From JAAYCI01 sp031548875 (lineage in GTDB: Bacteria; Bacillota; Clostridia; Oscillospirales; Ruminococcaceae), in the NCBI GenBank assembly GCA_031548875.1, contig JAVBQQ010000013.1, forward strand, positions 52,382-116,381: a stretch of DNA of 64,000 bases, written 5' to 3'. Below are positions 18,426-26,825 of the stretch, piece after piece. The notes under the pieces were generated by a model. It saw only the letters and a list, made by a program, of their open reading frames with translations. It searched no databases and was not told where the DNA came from. Made by a program: the position numbers and the translations under genes. The stretch's first letter is position 1. Each line of letters starts with the position of its first letter.

Positions 18426-19397
18426 TCAAAGATTTATGAGTTTTTCAATCTCCTCAATCACGCGCACAGCTTCCCGCGCCTGCTCTGCGGTTACCGGCGG
18501 GGTTTCGTTGTTGCGAACAGCATCAATAAAAGCCTGCAGTTCCCAATACATATCACCATGGGGCACACCTGACATATCTTCAGGCTGGTAATGGATATCG
18601 TTGTAAAACTGGCCTTTCCCCACGATCGTGGCGATGGACTCAATCCCGTTTAAATTTGCTTCCAACATGCCCTTTTCGCCTAGGATTGTGACAGATGCGT
18701 CGCTCACGAGCGGACGCTCATTCGGGATCACCCAATGGTTTTCCATCACGCCCACCGCGCCGCTTTCAAATTCCAGGATACTCGCCACATAATCCCAGTT
18801 GTTTGTAAAGGGCTTGTTTCCAAAGGCATGCACCCGTTTCACACGATCGCCGGTCAACCACAGGATCATATCAATATCATGTATGCCCAAAAACCACGTA
18901 ATGGACGAACGGGGACTGATGCGGTCGCGAATAAACGCCGGGTTGGAGCGTTTGGCCGAAATGGAGATGACCTTGCCCAATTCCCCTGCCTGCAGCATCT
19001 TTTTGAACGGGATCAGCCGCGGGTCAAAACGCAATGTGTGGCCCACCATCAGATAAGTGGAATCCGGCCGCGCCGCAATAATCTCATCACATTTTTGCAC
19101 CGAGGTTTCCAAGGGTTTTTCTGTTAGCACCTTCACCTTGTTCTGGAATGCCTTGAGGATGAACTCCTTGTGCATGTCATCCGGCGTGCAAACGCTTACG
19201 GCCTGGATATCCTGCCGCATAAGCTCTTCCAGCGTCTGGTAGCAGGGAACGCCCAGGGTGTTTGCCGCGGCTTCGCCCCGGCCCTGGTCGGGCTCCACAA
19301 GGCCCACCAGCTGCACCTGTGGAAGCGCTTTGTAAATCTTGGCATGGGTCACTCCCATCACACCCATACCCACGACACCAACGCGAATCGTATCCAT
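18426..19397 (-). CDS. Gfo/Idh/MocA-family NAD(P)-dependent oxidoreductase
   Basis: A 323-residue dehydrogenase of the Gfo/Idh/MocA family, which oxidises or epimerises sugars and cyclitols. The Rossmann motif GVVGMGVMG is at the N-terminus, the EKP triad motif is in LTEKPLE (residues about 90-96), and the catalytic GIHDIDMILWL segment is near residue 170. It is the last gene of a minus-strand operon with a carbohydrate ABC transporter and an FAD oxidoreductase, divergent from nanE. In some gut Firmicutes a family member in an ABC-sugar locus (NanOx) converts 2,7-anhydro-sialic acid to sialic acid. The neighbourhood makes that worth testing here, but no sialic acid lyase is present, so I do not assign it. 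Confidence 0.85.
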   Translation of the reverse strand: MDTIRVGVVGMGVMGVTHAKIYKALPQVQLVGLVEPDQGRGEAAANTLGVPCYQTLEELMRQDIQAVSVCTPDDMHKEFILKAFQNKVKVLTEKPLETSVQKCDEIIAARPDSTYLMVGHTLRFDPRLIPFKKMLQAGELGKVISISAKRSNPAFIRDRISPRSSITWFLGIHDIDMILWLTGDRVKRVHAFGNKPFTNNWDYVASILEFESGAVGVMENHWVIPNERPLVSDASVTILGEKGMLEANLNGIESIATIVGKGQFYNDIHYQPEDMSGVPHGDMYWELQAFIDAVRNNETPPVTAEQAREAVRVIEEIEKLINL

Positions 19398-19412
19398 TCC
19401 AATCCTCCTATT

Positions 19413-20249
19413 TTAGCCTTTCAAAGCTCCCTGGGACATGCCCCGCGCAAAATTCTTTTGTACAAGGATCCCAAATACGATCATGGGCAGCATGATGATG
19501 GTTCCCGCAGCCGAAAGCATCCCCCACTCGGTACCCCGGAAGGTCATAAAGGATGTGACGGCCACCGGAAGAGTCTGGGTGGCCCTGTTGCACAGGATCA
19601 GCGCAAACAAAAACTCATTCCAGGCGATGATCATGCAGTAGATCGCCGTCGAGGTGAGCCCACCCTTTGCCACCGGCAGCATGATGCGGAAAAACGCCTG
19701 GCGTTCATTGCAGCCATCCAAAAACGCCGATTCGCGCAGGTCGCTGGGCACATCCTCGAAAAAAGCGGGCATGATCCAGATCACGATGGGCAGTGTCATC
19801 AGCACGTACATCAGGATAATCGGGATCCGGGTCTGCAAAAGTTCCAGGTTCATAAAGATGATGTACATGGGCAACACGGACGCGATGGGTGGCATAACGC
19901 GCGCCGAAAGGAAAAAAAGTGAATAGCGCTTTTTGTTTTTGAACCTGAGTTTTGCGATCGCATAGGAAGCGGGCACCCCCAGCACCATGCTGATGGCGAC
20001 AGACACGGTCGTGGCAATCACGCTGTTGAGGATATACTGGAAAAAATCCCCGTTGCGCAGAACTTTCAAATAGTTGTCCAGCGTGGGCGTAAAGAAAAAT
20101 TTGGGCGGCATGGCAAAGGCATCTACACCGGTCTTGAACGATGTGGTGATCAGCCAGATATAGGGGTACACGAAAAAAGCGGTAATCACGATCAGAATGA
20201 CGAAGAACAAAATCCGCCGAACCAGTTTCAGGGTATGTATGCTAGACAT
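19413..20249 (-). CDS. Carbohydrate ABC permease, MalG type
   Basis: A 278-residue inner-membrane permease of the CUT1 sugar transporters, with six membrane segments and the EAA loop ESAFLDGCNERQAFFRIMLP that docks the ATPase. ATG 20249 is chosen over TTG 20258 because GGAGG lies at proper distance. It pairs with the MalF-type permease encoded upstream. No ATPase gene lies in the operon, so a shared MsmK-type ATPase encoded elsewhere probably energises it. Confidence 0.9.
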   Translation of the reverse strand: MSSIHTLKLVRRILFFVILIVITAFFVYPYIWLITTSFKTGVDAFAMPPKFFFTPTLDNYLKVLRNGDFFQYILNSVIATTVSVAISMVLGVPASYAIAKLRFKNKKRYSLFFLSARVMPPIASVLPMYIIFMNLELLQTRIPIILMYVLMTLPIVIWIMPAFFEDVPSDLRESAFLDGCNERQAFFRIMLPVAKGGLTSTAIYCMIIAWNEFLFALILCNRATQTLPVAVTSFMTFRGTEWGMLSAAGTIIMLPMIVFGILVQKNFARGMSQGALKG

Positions 20250-20277
20250 GCGCAACAACCTCCGGCACGAAGTGGCA

Positions 20278-21150
20278 TCAGGTTTTCAGTTTTTCCTGCA
20301 TCCGCTTGATGACGATGCTCAGGATGATGGTGACGACAACGGCAAACAGCAGCACGATCGCCGTGGCGTAGCCGATGCGGAAATAATTGAACCCCACAAG
20401 ATATGAGTACATGGTGATGGTCTCGGTGGCCCCCGCCGGCCCCCCTTTGGTCATGACATAGATCACATCGAACGCTTTGAGCAGGTCAATGCCGCGCAGG
20501 GCGCAAACGACAAAGATCGTGTTCTTCAGCATGGGCAGCTTGATGGAGCGTATGATGTTCCACTCATTGGCTCCTTCTACGCGCGCCGCTTCATACAGCT
20601 CGCTGTTGACGCCGTCCAGGGCTGCGGTGAACATCAGGATCATGAACGGCGTCCACTGCCAGATGTCCACGAAGACGGTACACAGGAACGCCCCCGTCAT
20701 ATTTCCCAACCAGTCGTGCGGGTAGCCGCCAAGCAACCAGTTGATCATCCCGTTCAACGGGTCGAAGAACACCCGCCAGATCAGGCCGGCTACAACCGGT
20801 GTCATAAACATGGGGATGATGATCATGCTCTTGAAGAAAGAGCGCCCCAAAAACTGCCGGTCCAGCATCATGGAGATGGCCAGGCCCAAAAATGTTTCCA
20901 TGGCCAGGGCCAGCACAAAAAACAGCACCGTTACCCGCAGCGCATTCCAGACGCGTGGGTCTTTCAACATGCTGATATAGTTCCCAAGGCCAATGAAGGT
21001 AAACTTTCCGCCATCATGTAGCAGGTGCACGTCATTCAGGGAGATGAACACCGAGAACAACATGGGTGCCACCATGATGACCAGCATCGCAACCAGAGCC
21101 GGAAGGACAAACATCCGCAGGGTCCTGCCCGAAGTGTTTCGTCTTTGCAT
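20278..21150 (-). CDS. Carbohydrate ABC permease, MalF type
   Basis: A 290-residue CUT1 permease starting MQRRNTSGRTLRMFVLPALV, with six hydrophobic segments and the EAA loop YEAARVEGANEWNIIRSIKLP. RBS GGAGAG precedes the ATG. It is separated from the upstream binding-protein gene by a hairpin (21185-21214), a usual arrangement that gives more receptor than permease. Confidence 0.9.
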   Translation of the reverse strand: MQRRNTSGRTLRMFVLPALVAMLVIMVAPMLFSVFISLNDVHLLHDGGKFTFIGLGNYISMLKDPRVWNALRVTVLFFVLALAMETFLGLAISMMLDRQFLGRSFFKSMIIIPMFMTPVVAGLIWRVFFDPLNGMINWLLGGYPHDWLGNMTGAFLCTVFVDIWQWTPFMILMFTAALDGVNSELYEAARVEGANEWNIIRSIKLPMLKNTIFVVCALRGIDLLKAFDVIYVMTKGGPAGATETITMYSYLVGFNYFRIGYATAIVLLFAVVVTIILSIVIKRMQEKLKT

Positions 21151-21184
21151 GGGATCTCTCCGTCTTCCATCGCTTGCTTTGTAT

Positions 21185-21214
21185 GCCGGGCCGCACAGAA
21201 CTGTGCGACCCGGC
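21185..21214 (-). other. Intercistronic hairpin between binding-protein and permease genes
   Basis: On the minus transcript GCCGGGTCGCACAG, loop TT, CTGTGCGGCCCGGC: 14 pairs including one U-G pair, which only pairs in the minus direction. There is no T-run, so this is more likely an mRNA-stabilising or attenuating structure than a full terminator. Confidence 0.65.
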
Positions 21215-21285
21215 TTACATAGATGGTAATACTACAAATTCGCGTATCGCGCATTTCCAGGCGCAGCAGCTTGTGCCCGAGCCAG

Positions 21286-22653
21286 CTATTTCCCCAAGAC
21301 GTTCGTATTGATATCGGCAGTGGCCTCGGTCATCACGGTTGCGGCGTCTTTGTTGCCAACCATAATTTCAGATAGCGCGGTGCCGATCTTTTCGATCACT
21401 TCGTTAGCATCGGCGTTTGTGGGCATGTAGTCCGGGCTGCCGTTCTCGATAGCGGCCAGCATGGCCTCTTTGAACGCCCCGTATTTGGTGTTAAAGATAT
21501 CCGAATCCATCGCGGCAAGAGACGTAACGCTGCAGTGCGGTTCAATCTCTAGTCCCCGGATCTGCTGCTCCTTGTTGCTTGCCCAGGAGGCGAACAGGAA
21601 GGCCGCTTCGGGGTTGGCGCTCGCCTTGTTGATCATGAGGGAGTGGACGGCCAGCGCACTGGTGCCCTGCGGGTCCACGCCGGGGGCAAGCGGGGTGGAA
21701 ATATAGCCGACCTTGCCAACCACCTGCGATTCGTTGGGGTCTTCATTGTACGCCCCGTTGGTCGTTGCGTCCAGTGTGATGGCGGTGGACCCGTTGGTGA
21801 ATGCAAGGCGGTTTTCATCCCACCCGAAATTTGCCACGCCCGGAGGGCCGTAATCGTTCAGGATATCCGCAAAGAACTGGGCAGCTTCTATCGCCTCCGG
21901 GCTGTCGGTCATCAAACGCCCGTCCTCATTAAACCACTCCCCGCCAAACGCGTGCAGGAAGCTGGACCAGATAAACACCGCCTGTACGCCTTTCTGGGCG
22001 CGCATGGTGATGCCATAGGTCTCCCCGTTGCTCGCCTCTTTCACGGCCTTGGCAGCATCCATCAAATCAGCCATGGTCTGGGGCGGCTGGATATCATATT
22101 GTTCGAAAAGATCCTGACGGTACATCAGGAAGGTGCTTTCCCCGTACATCGGGAATCCATATAGAGCGTCCTCGTATTTGCAGGTGTTCAGGTACCCCTC
22201 CACAAAATCGTCGAGGTCCACATACTTGTTCAGGTCGGGGTTTTGGACAAACTCGTCCAAACTCCAAAGATATCCGTTGCTGGCAAAGCTGGAAAGATAG
22301 GTGTTGTAGCTGAAGATGATGTCATAAGAAGGATCTTTGTTGCTCAGCGTCAAAAGGCTTTTGGGCACCAGTTCATCATACGGCACCACTTCCAGTTCCA
22401 CCTTCATGCCGGTCATCTCTTCAAACTCGGGCACCATCTCCTGCAACGCATAGGTGGATGGATGCCCCTGCATCATGGCGCGGATGGTGACACCCTCATA
22501 AGATGCGGGCGCGTCGCTGCCCGGCATGGATGCCGAGCCGCCGGCGCTGCTGCCGGGGCTGGTTGTGGCGCCATTTCCTCCACAGGCAGCGAACATCCCC
22601 ATCACAAGCACCAACGCTAGAACCATACTGTAAAAACGCAGATTTCTTTTCAT
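21286..22653 (-). CDS. Carbohydrate ABC substrate-binding lipoprotein (family 1)
   Basis: A 455-residue extracellular sugar receptor. The signal peptide (FYSMVLALVLVMGMF) ends in the lipobox FAAC, followed by a Gly/Ser/Ala linker and an SBP_bac_1 fold beginning VTIRAMMQGHPSTYALQEMV. The central VKEASNGETYGITMRAQKG and late AAFLFASWASNKEQQ segments are typical of CUT1 receptors. It is the receptor for the two permeases downstream. The context with nanE, nagA and oxidoreductases points to an amino-sugar or modified sialic acid ligand, by inference only. Confidence 0.9.
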   Translation of the reverse strand: MKRNLRFYSMVLALVLVMGMFAACGGNGATTSPGSSAGGSASMPGSDAPASYEGVTIRAMMQGHPSTYALQEMVPEFEEMTGMKVELEVVPYDELVPKSLLTLSNKDPSYDIIFSYNTYLSSFASNGYLWSLDEFVQNPDLNKYVDLDDFVEGYLNTCKYEDALYGFPMYGESTFLMYRQDLFEQYDIQPPQTMADLMDAAKAVKEASNGETYGITMRAQKGVQAVFIWSSFLHAFGGEWFNEDGRLMTDSPEAIEAAQFFADILNDYGPPGVANFGWDENRLAFTNGSTAITLDATTNGAYNEDPNESQVVGKVGYISTPLAPGVDPQGTSALAVHSLMINKASANPEAAFLFASWASNKEQQIRGLEIEPHCSVTSLAAMDSDIFNTKYGAFKEAMLAAIENGSPDYMPTNADANEVIEKIGTALSEIMVGNKDAATVMTEATADINTNVLGK

Positions 22654-22668
22654 CTTCCTCTCCTCCGT

Positions 22669-24030
22669 TTACAAACCTTTCACATGGATAAATTTTTCTT
22701 TTGGTACCGGTGGTTCTTCTTCTCCCAGATACACATTTTGGGCGCGTAGCCCCTGTTGCAATGCTTGGATGTCGAGTTCCCGCGGCATCACGTCCTGCTG
22801 TATGCTCAGGGCGGCGGCAGTTCCCGCCGCCTGCCCCATGGCCATACAGGCCGCCATGATGCGTACGGATGTCTGGGCGCTCACATTGGCCGAGATACAG
22901 CGTCCCGCGACCAACAGTGCATCCGCGCCGACCGGAACCAGGCACCGGTACGGGATCCCATAAGCGTGGCCGGGGATCAACCAGTGCAGCTCACACCCGG
23001 CCCCATCAGGGTTGTGCACATCGATGCCATATCCGTTTACGCAGATATTGTCCGGGAACTGCCGGTAGGACAGAACATCTTCTTCCGTAAGCGTGTATTC
23101 GCCTTCGATACGCCGGGTGTCCTGCACCCCAACGGTGGAAGCAATCTTGGTCAGGCGGGCATGCTCGGCGCCGGGCAGTTCCGTGTGCAGGTATTCCAAA
23201 ATCTGCGGAATCTGCCGGCGGCATTGGATCTCGGCCTTTGTCAGGTCTTCCGCGCACAATCCGTTCACATTGGTCGTGCGTGTCATCTCGGCGCGAAACT
23301 CCCCCCTGGCCATCGTGGGGAACAAATTCACTGCGCCCATCGCCAAGCTGTTGTCCCAGCGGTGGGTGCGAACGTCATCCGCTACACCTCCAATGCAAAA
23401 CATCGTTGTCATCGGCATCGTGACCCCGTCCTTCTCCCGCCCCACCTGGAACGGTACGCCGGCACGGGCTGCCACATCAGCATCGCCGGTTGCGTCCACA
23501 ACACGGCGGGCCAATATGGCCTGCCGCCCACCCTTGTTTTCGATCACAACGCCAATCACCCGCCCATCCTCAAGCAGGGTGTCCGCAATATAGGTGTGGT
23601 ACAAAACCTCCACACCGTGTGCCTCCATCAACTCGTCGGCAACGATTTTGAAGCATTCGGGATCGAAGATGTTCAGATTGGTGTCCGGCTCGTGGCGGTG
23701 GTTGTGGAACCCCGGCCTCTCCCGGGAAAAATCCGACGCCCGGATGGCGGCACCTCTTTGCTCCATGCGGGCGAACAACTCTTCCCACGCGCCTTTTATG
23801 ATCTGCCGCCCGCCCGTGTAGGCGCTCATGGACATAAAGGACGTGATGAGGCCCATGGTTGCAAGGCCGCCCAGGCAGCCAAATTTTTCAACCAACAGCA
23901 CACTTGCCCCACTGTTTGCCGCCCCGATAGCGGCGCCGATGCCTGCGGTGCCACCGCCACACACCAGCACATCCGTCGTGTGTGTAACCGGGATCTGCCT
24001 TGCAGGTTCAAAAATGGTCTGTGTAGACAT
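22669..24030 (-). CDS. FAD-dependent oxidoreductase (FAD_oxidored family)
   Basis: A 453-residue flavoprotein with N-terminal dinucleotide-binding motif DVLVCGGGTAGIGAAIGAAN, the LVEKFGCLGG segment and a second FAD contact, VVDATGDADVAARAG, near residue 190, followed by a C-terminal cap ending in QQGLRAQNVYLGE. It belongs to the FAD_oxidored group (Pfam 12831), often found in sugar-catabolic loci and mostly uncharacterised. ATG 24030 is preceded by GGAGGAGGG; an upstream in-frame start lacks one. It is the first gene of the minus arm of the divergon, transcribed from the promoter at 24066-24094. Oxidation of a hydroxyl of the imported sugar is a reasonable but unproven role. Confidence 0.85.
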   Translation of the reverse strand: MSTQTIFEPARQIPVTHTTDVLVCGGGTAGIGAAIGAANSGASVLLVEKFGCLGGLATMGLITSFMSMSAYTGGRQIIKGAWEELFARMEQRGAAIRASDFSRERPGFHNHRHEPDTNLNIFDPECFKIVADELMEAHGVEVLYHTYIADTLLEDGRVIGVVIENKGGRQAILARRVVDATGDADVAARAGVPFQVGREKDGVTMPMTTMFCIGGVADDVRTHRWDNSLAMGAVNLFPTMARGEFRAEMTRTTNVNGLCAEDLTKAEIQCRRQIPQILEYLHTELPGAEHARLTKIASTVGVQDTRRIEGEYTLTEEDVLSYRQFPDNICVNGYGIDVHNPDGAGCELHWLIPGHAYGIPYRCLVPVGADALLVAGRCISANVSAQTSVRIMAACMAMGQAAGTAAALSIQQDVMPRELDIQALQQGLRAQNVYLGEEEPPVPKEKFIHVKGL

Positions 24031-24051
24031 TACGCCCTCCTCCGGCTGCAG

Positions 24052-24077
24052 TTTCACAATTGTGAAAATTATTTTCA
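24052..24077. promoter_or_regulatory. Overlapping palindromes, candidate repressor operator
   Basis: TTTCACAATTGTGAAA (24052-24067) is a perfect 16-base palindrome. It overlaps TGAAAATTATTTTCA (24063-24077), seven-base arms around one T. They cover the -10 and start region of the minus promoter. The nearby RpiR-family regulator gene is the best candidate to bind here. Confidence 0.55.
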
Positions 24078-24094
24078 ATTCTCTTTTTGGGCAA
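24066..24094 (-). promoter_or_regulatory. Promoter of the FAD oxidoreductase/ABC operon
   Basis: On the minus strand TTGCCC (24094-24089), a 17-base spacer and TAATTT (24071-24066). The -10 lies inside the palindromic operator. Confidence 0.55.
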
Positions 24095-24263
24095 ACAGCA
24101 TTTAGCCGCACAAATGGAAAATTAATTAATATTCGCAATTATGTATATTTTCTATTGTCGTATTTAATTTGCAGTTACTTTGCCACACAGCGGGTTTTGG
24201 ATTCCCCTTGAGTATAGCATCGAAAAATCTAAAAATCAACAAAAAGAGAAAATTTCTTTTTTA

Positions 24264-24292
24264 TTGATTTTTGACGCAATATGCGTTACAAT
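24264..24292 (+). promoter_or_regulatory. Promoter of the nanE operon
   Basis: TTGATT (24264-24269), a 17-base spacer and TACAAT (24287-24292). A GAAAATTTC site (24248-24256) lies just upstream and could be a further operator. CAATATGC occurs twice, at 24278 and 24290, flanking the -10. Confidence 0.6.
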
Positions 24293-24333
24293 ATGCACAC
24301 AATAGTTGCCATGCCAGGCGGAGGGATTATGCA

Positions 24334-25047
24334 ATGAATCCTCAAAAAGAAAAAATTTTCCGATCAATTCAAGGCGGTCTTATCGTATCCTGCCAGGCTT
24401 TGCCCAATGAACCGCTCCACGGGTCCGAGATCATGGCGCGTATGGCGGTTGCCGCGCAAGCCGGTGGGGCGGTAGGTATCCGGGCCAACTCGGTGCCGGA
24501 TATCATCGCCATCAAAAAAGCCGTACAACTGCCCGTCATCGCTTTAATCAAACGGGTGTACCCGGACAGCGAGGTGTATATCACGCCCACGCAGAAAGAG
24601 GTGGACGAGGTCGCCCAGTGTACACCTGAGATCATCGCCATTGATGCAACCCACCGCCCCCGTCCAAACGGCGCTGTTCTTTTGGACATTTTGAAAAGCA
24701 GCAAAGAAAAATATCCGGATACGATTTTTCTAGCCGACTGCGCGACATTGCAGGAAGCACTCGCCGCCCAGGAAATGGGGTTTGATTGCGTGAGCACTAC
24801 GCTGAGCGGATACACATCCTACACGGCGGGTATTACCCCTCCAGATTTTGTTACGCTGCGGGAAATATGCATACAACTGCACGTCCCCGTCTTTGCCGAG
24901 GGTGGGATCTGGACCGTGGAAGACATGTTGAGCGTATTCAGGCAGGGAATCCACGCCTGTGTGATCGGCACCGCCATCACGCGCCCTAAAGAGATCACAC
25001 AGCATTTTGTGAACGCCCTGACTGCCGGAGGGAGAGATACAGAATGA
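24334..25047 (+). CDS. nanE: N-acetylmannosamine-6-phosphate 2-epimerase
   Basis: Converts ManNAc-6-P to GlcNAc-6-P in the cytoplasm, the entry of sialic acid- or ManNAc-derived carbon into amino-sugar catabolism. The 237-residue TIM barrel has the family segments GGLIVSCQALPNEPLHG, AGGAVGIRANS, DSEVYITPT, EIIAIDATHRPRP, DCATLQEA and AEGGIWT, plus VIGTAITRP at the end. ATG 24334 follows GGCGGAGGG at good spacing. It overlaps the downstream kinase by four bases. Recognition is strong throughout. Confidence 0.93.
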   Translation: MNPQKEKIFRSIQGGLIVSCQALPNEPLHGSEIMARMAVAAQAGGAVGIRANSVPDIIAIKKAVQLPVIALIKRVYPDSEVYITPTQKEVDEVAQCTPEIIAIDATHRPRPNGAVLLDILKSSKEKYPDTIFLADCATLQEALAAQEMGFDCVSTTLSGYTSYTAGITPPDFVTLREICIQLHVPVFAEGGIWTVEDMLSVFRQGIHACVIGTAITRPKEITQHFVNALTAGGRDTE

Positions 25048-25934
25048 ACATCGCCCTTTTGGACATCGGCGGCACAGAGATCAAGTATGGCATGGGCTAC
25101 TCGGAAGAAACAATCCCTTCCCTTGCTGTCACCCGAGCCCCCTCCAGGGCCGGGGATGGCGCCGAACCATTGCAGGCACAGCTACTGGAACTGCTAAAGG
25201 ATATGTCGCCATTTGACCGCATCGGCATATCTACATCGGGGCAGGTGAATCCGCACAGCGGCGTCATCCTGTTTGCAACGGACGCGTTCCCCCGCTATGC
25301 AGGGACAAACCTGAAACAGCTGTGCGAAAGCGAGTTCGGCGTACCCGCATTCATCCAAAACGATGTGAATTGCGCGGCAATCGCGGAGATGCAGTTGGGA
25401 GCGGGCAGTCAGTTTGGCGATTTTCTATATCTAACCTATGGCACGGGTATCGGCGGCGCTTACGTGCACAACACAGAGCTGGTGCTGGGCAGCTCTTTTT
25501 CCGCCGGGGAATACGGACACATCATTACGCACGCGGGCGGGGCGGCATGTGCCTGCGGAAACAAGGGTTGCTATGAAGCATACGCTTCTACAAGAGTGCT
25601 GATGGAACAATTGCGCCGGGCCACGAGCGAGGAGGTCACGGGTAAAACGCTGCCCCGCGCGATGGAAGGTTCCCCACTCGTGAAACAGGTCTTCGAAAAC
25701 TGGTTGTGCGAAGTACTTGCCGGGCTTGTATCGTTGGTGCATGCATATAACCCCGCCGCTGTCTTGCTGGGCGGAGGCATCATGGAGAACGGCTGGCTTG
25801 TGGAAAGGATCACACAAGAACTCGCAGCGTGTCTCATCCGTAGTTTTGCGCATGTGCAGGTGTTGCCTGCTACTTTTGGAAACACGGCCGGGCTCGTAGG
25901 CGCTTTCCAAATTGCAAAATATGACATATACTAG
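25044..25934 (+). CDS. ROK-family sugar kinase, probable N-acetylmannosamine kinase
   Basis: A 296-residue ROK kinase. It begins MNIALLDIGGTEIKYG (phosphate-binding loop), with the catalytic region ISTSGQVN and FIQNDVNCAAIAE, and the zinc motif CACGNKGCYE. ROK members phosphorylate free sugars such as ManNAc, GlcNAc or glucose. Translational coupling with nanE makes ManNAc the likely substrate (NanK role), giving ManNAc-6-P for NanE. That specificity is inferred from position, not from a diagnostic residue. Confidence 0.85.
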   Translation: MNIALLDIGGTEIKYGMGYSEETIPSLAVTRAPSRAGDGAEPLQAQLLELLKDMSPFDRIGISTSGQVNPHSGVILFATDAFPRYAGTNLKQLCESEFGVPAFIQNDVNCAAIAEMQLGAGSQFGDFLYLTYGTGIGGAYVHNTELVLGSSFSAGEYGHIITHAGGAACACGNKGCYEAYASTRVLMEQLRRATSEEVTGKTLPRAMEGSPLVKQVFENWLCEVLAGLVSLVHAYNPAAVLLGGGIMENGWLVERITQELAACLIRSFAHVQVLPATFGNTAGLVGAFQIAKYDIY

Positions 25935-25961
25935 AATAAAACCGTGAGAGTAGGCGATGTT

Positions 25962-26813
25962 ATGGTTGATATTTTGGCATTGATCCAGGAAAAATATACG
26001 TTTTTTACGAAAGCGGAGCGCAAGGTGGCTGATTGCGTTTTGAAGGATGCGCATACAGTCCTGAAACTATCTATTACAGATTTCGCCGACCAATGCGGTG
26101 TGGGCGACACGACGGTTTTTCGTTTTTGCCGCTCGCTGAAACTGCCGGGATACCAGGCTTTCAAGATGGCCCTGGCGCAGTCTTTGAGCCGGGCCGAATC
26201 CATGGAGATCATGCTGTCTGAAGAAGTGCAGCGCACCGACGACCTGGAAACCATCAGCCAAAAGCTGATGCGCGCGCACGTTTCCATCCTGCAGCAGACC
26301 TATGCAGAGCTGGACTATGGGGCTGTTCAAACGGCAGTCGGGTATCTGCGCAATGCCAGAAATATTTATTTTTTTGGAATTGGCTCCTCCTGGGCCACGG
26401 CAGTGGAAGCATATGGGCGGTTTTCGCGCGTTTTGCCCAATATTGTGTGCCCCATGGATGCCCACATGCAGGCGATGACCGCCGCACTATTATGCGAAGA
26501 GGATGTAGCCATCGCTTTTTCGCACTCGGGGGCCACCAAGGACACGATCGACATCCTGCGCTCAGCCTTTGAGCAGGGGGCAAAAACGGTGTGTATGACA
26601 CGCAACCCCAGATCGCCCATCACTCAATACGCAAGTGTAGTCCTTCACTGCGCGGCGGATGAAGGGCCCTTTCAGGGTGGCTCTTTTTCAGTAAAGTTTT
26701 CCCAGCTCTACCTGATTGATATCTTGTATACTGCTTTTTTCAAGGAAGAATACAAACTGTGCGGACAAAACAAGAGCAAAACGACCCAGGCCATTTCGCC
26801 CAAACTTCTGTAG
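25962..26813 (+). CDS. RpiR-family transcriptional regulator
   Basis: A 283-residue regulator with an N-terminal helix-turn-helix of the HTH_6 type (FTKAERKVADCVLKD and ADQCGVGDTTVFRFCRSL) and a C-terminal SIS sugar-phosphate-binding domain (IYFFGIGSSWATAVEAYGRF and IAFSHSGATKDTIDIL). RpiR proteins commonly respond to phosphosugars such as ManNAc-6-P or GlcNAc-6-P. It sits inside the nanE operon and probably controls both arms of the divergon through the palindromes near 24050-24260. ATG 25962 has a weak AGAGTAGG site; GTG 25944 is the alternative. Confidence 0.88.
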   Translation: MVDILALIQEKYTFFTKAERKVADCVLKDAHTVLKLSITDFADQCGVGDTTVFRFCRSLKLPGYQAFKMALAQSLSRAESMEIMLSEEVQRTDDLETISQKLMRAHVSILQQTYAELDYGAVQTAVGYLRNARNIYFFGIGSSWATAVEAYGRFSRVLPNIVCPMDAHMQAMTAALLCEEDVAIAFSHSGATKDTIDILRSAFEQGAKTVCMTRNPRSPITQYASVVLHCAADEGPFQGGSFSVKFSQLYLIDILYTAFFKEEYKLCGQNKSKTTQAISPKLL

Positions 26814-26825
26814 CGTTTTGTTCCT

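Noticed and set aside
22756..24105. 449-residue forward frame opposite the FAD oxidoreductase gene
   Set aside because: Shadow of a well-supported gene; no domain, no ribosome site.
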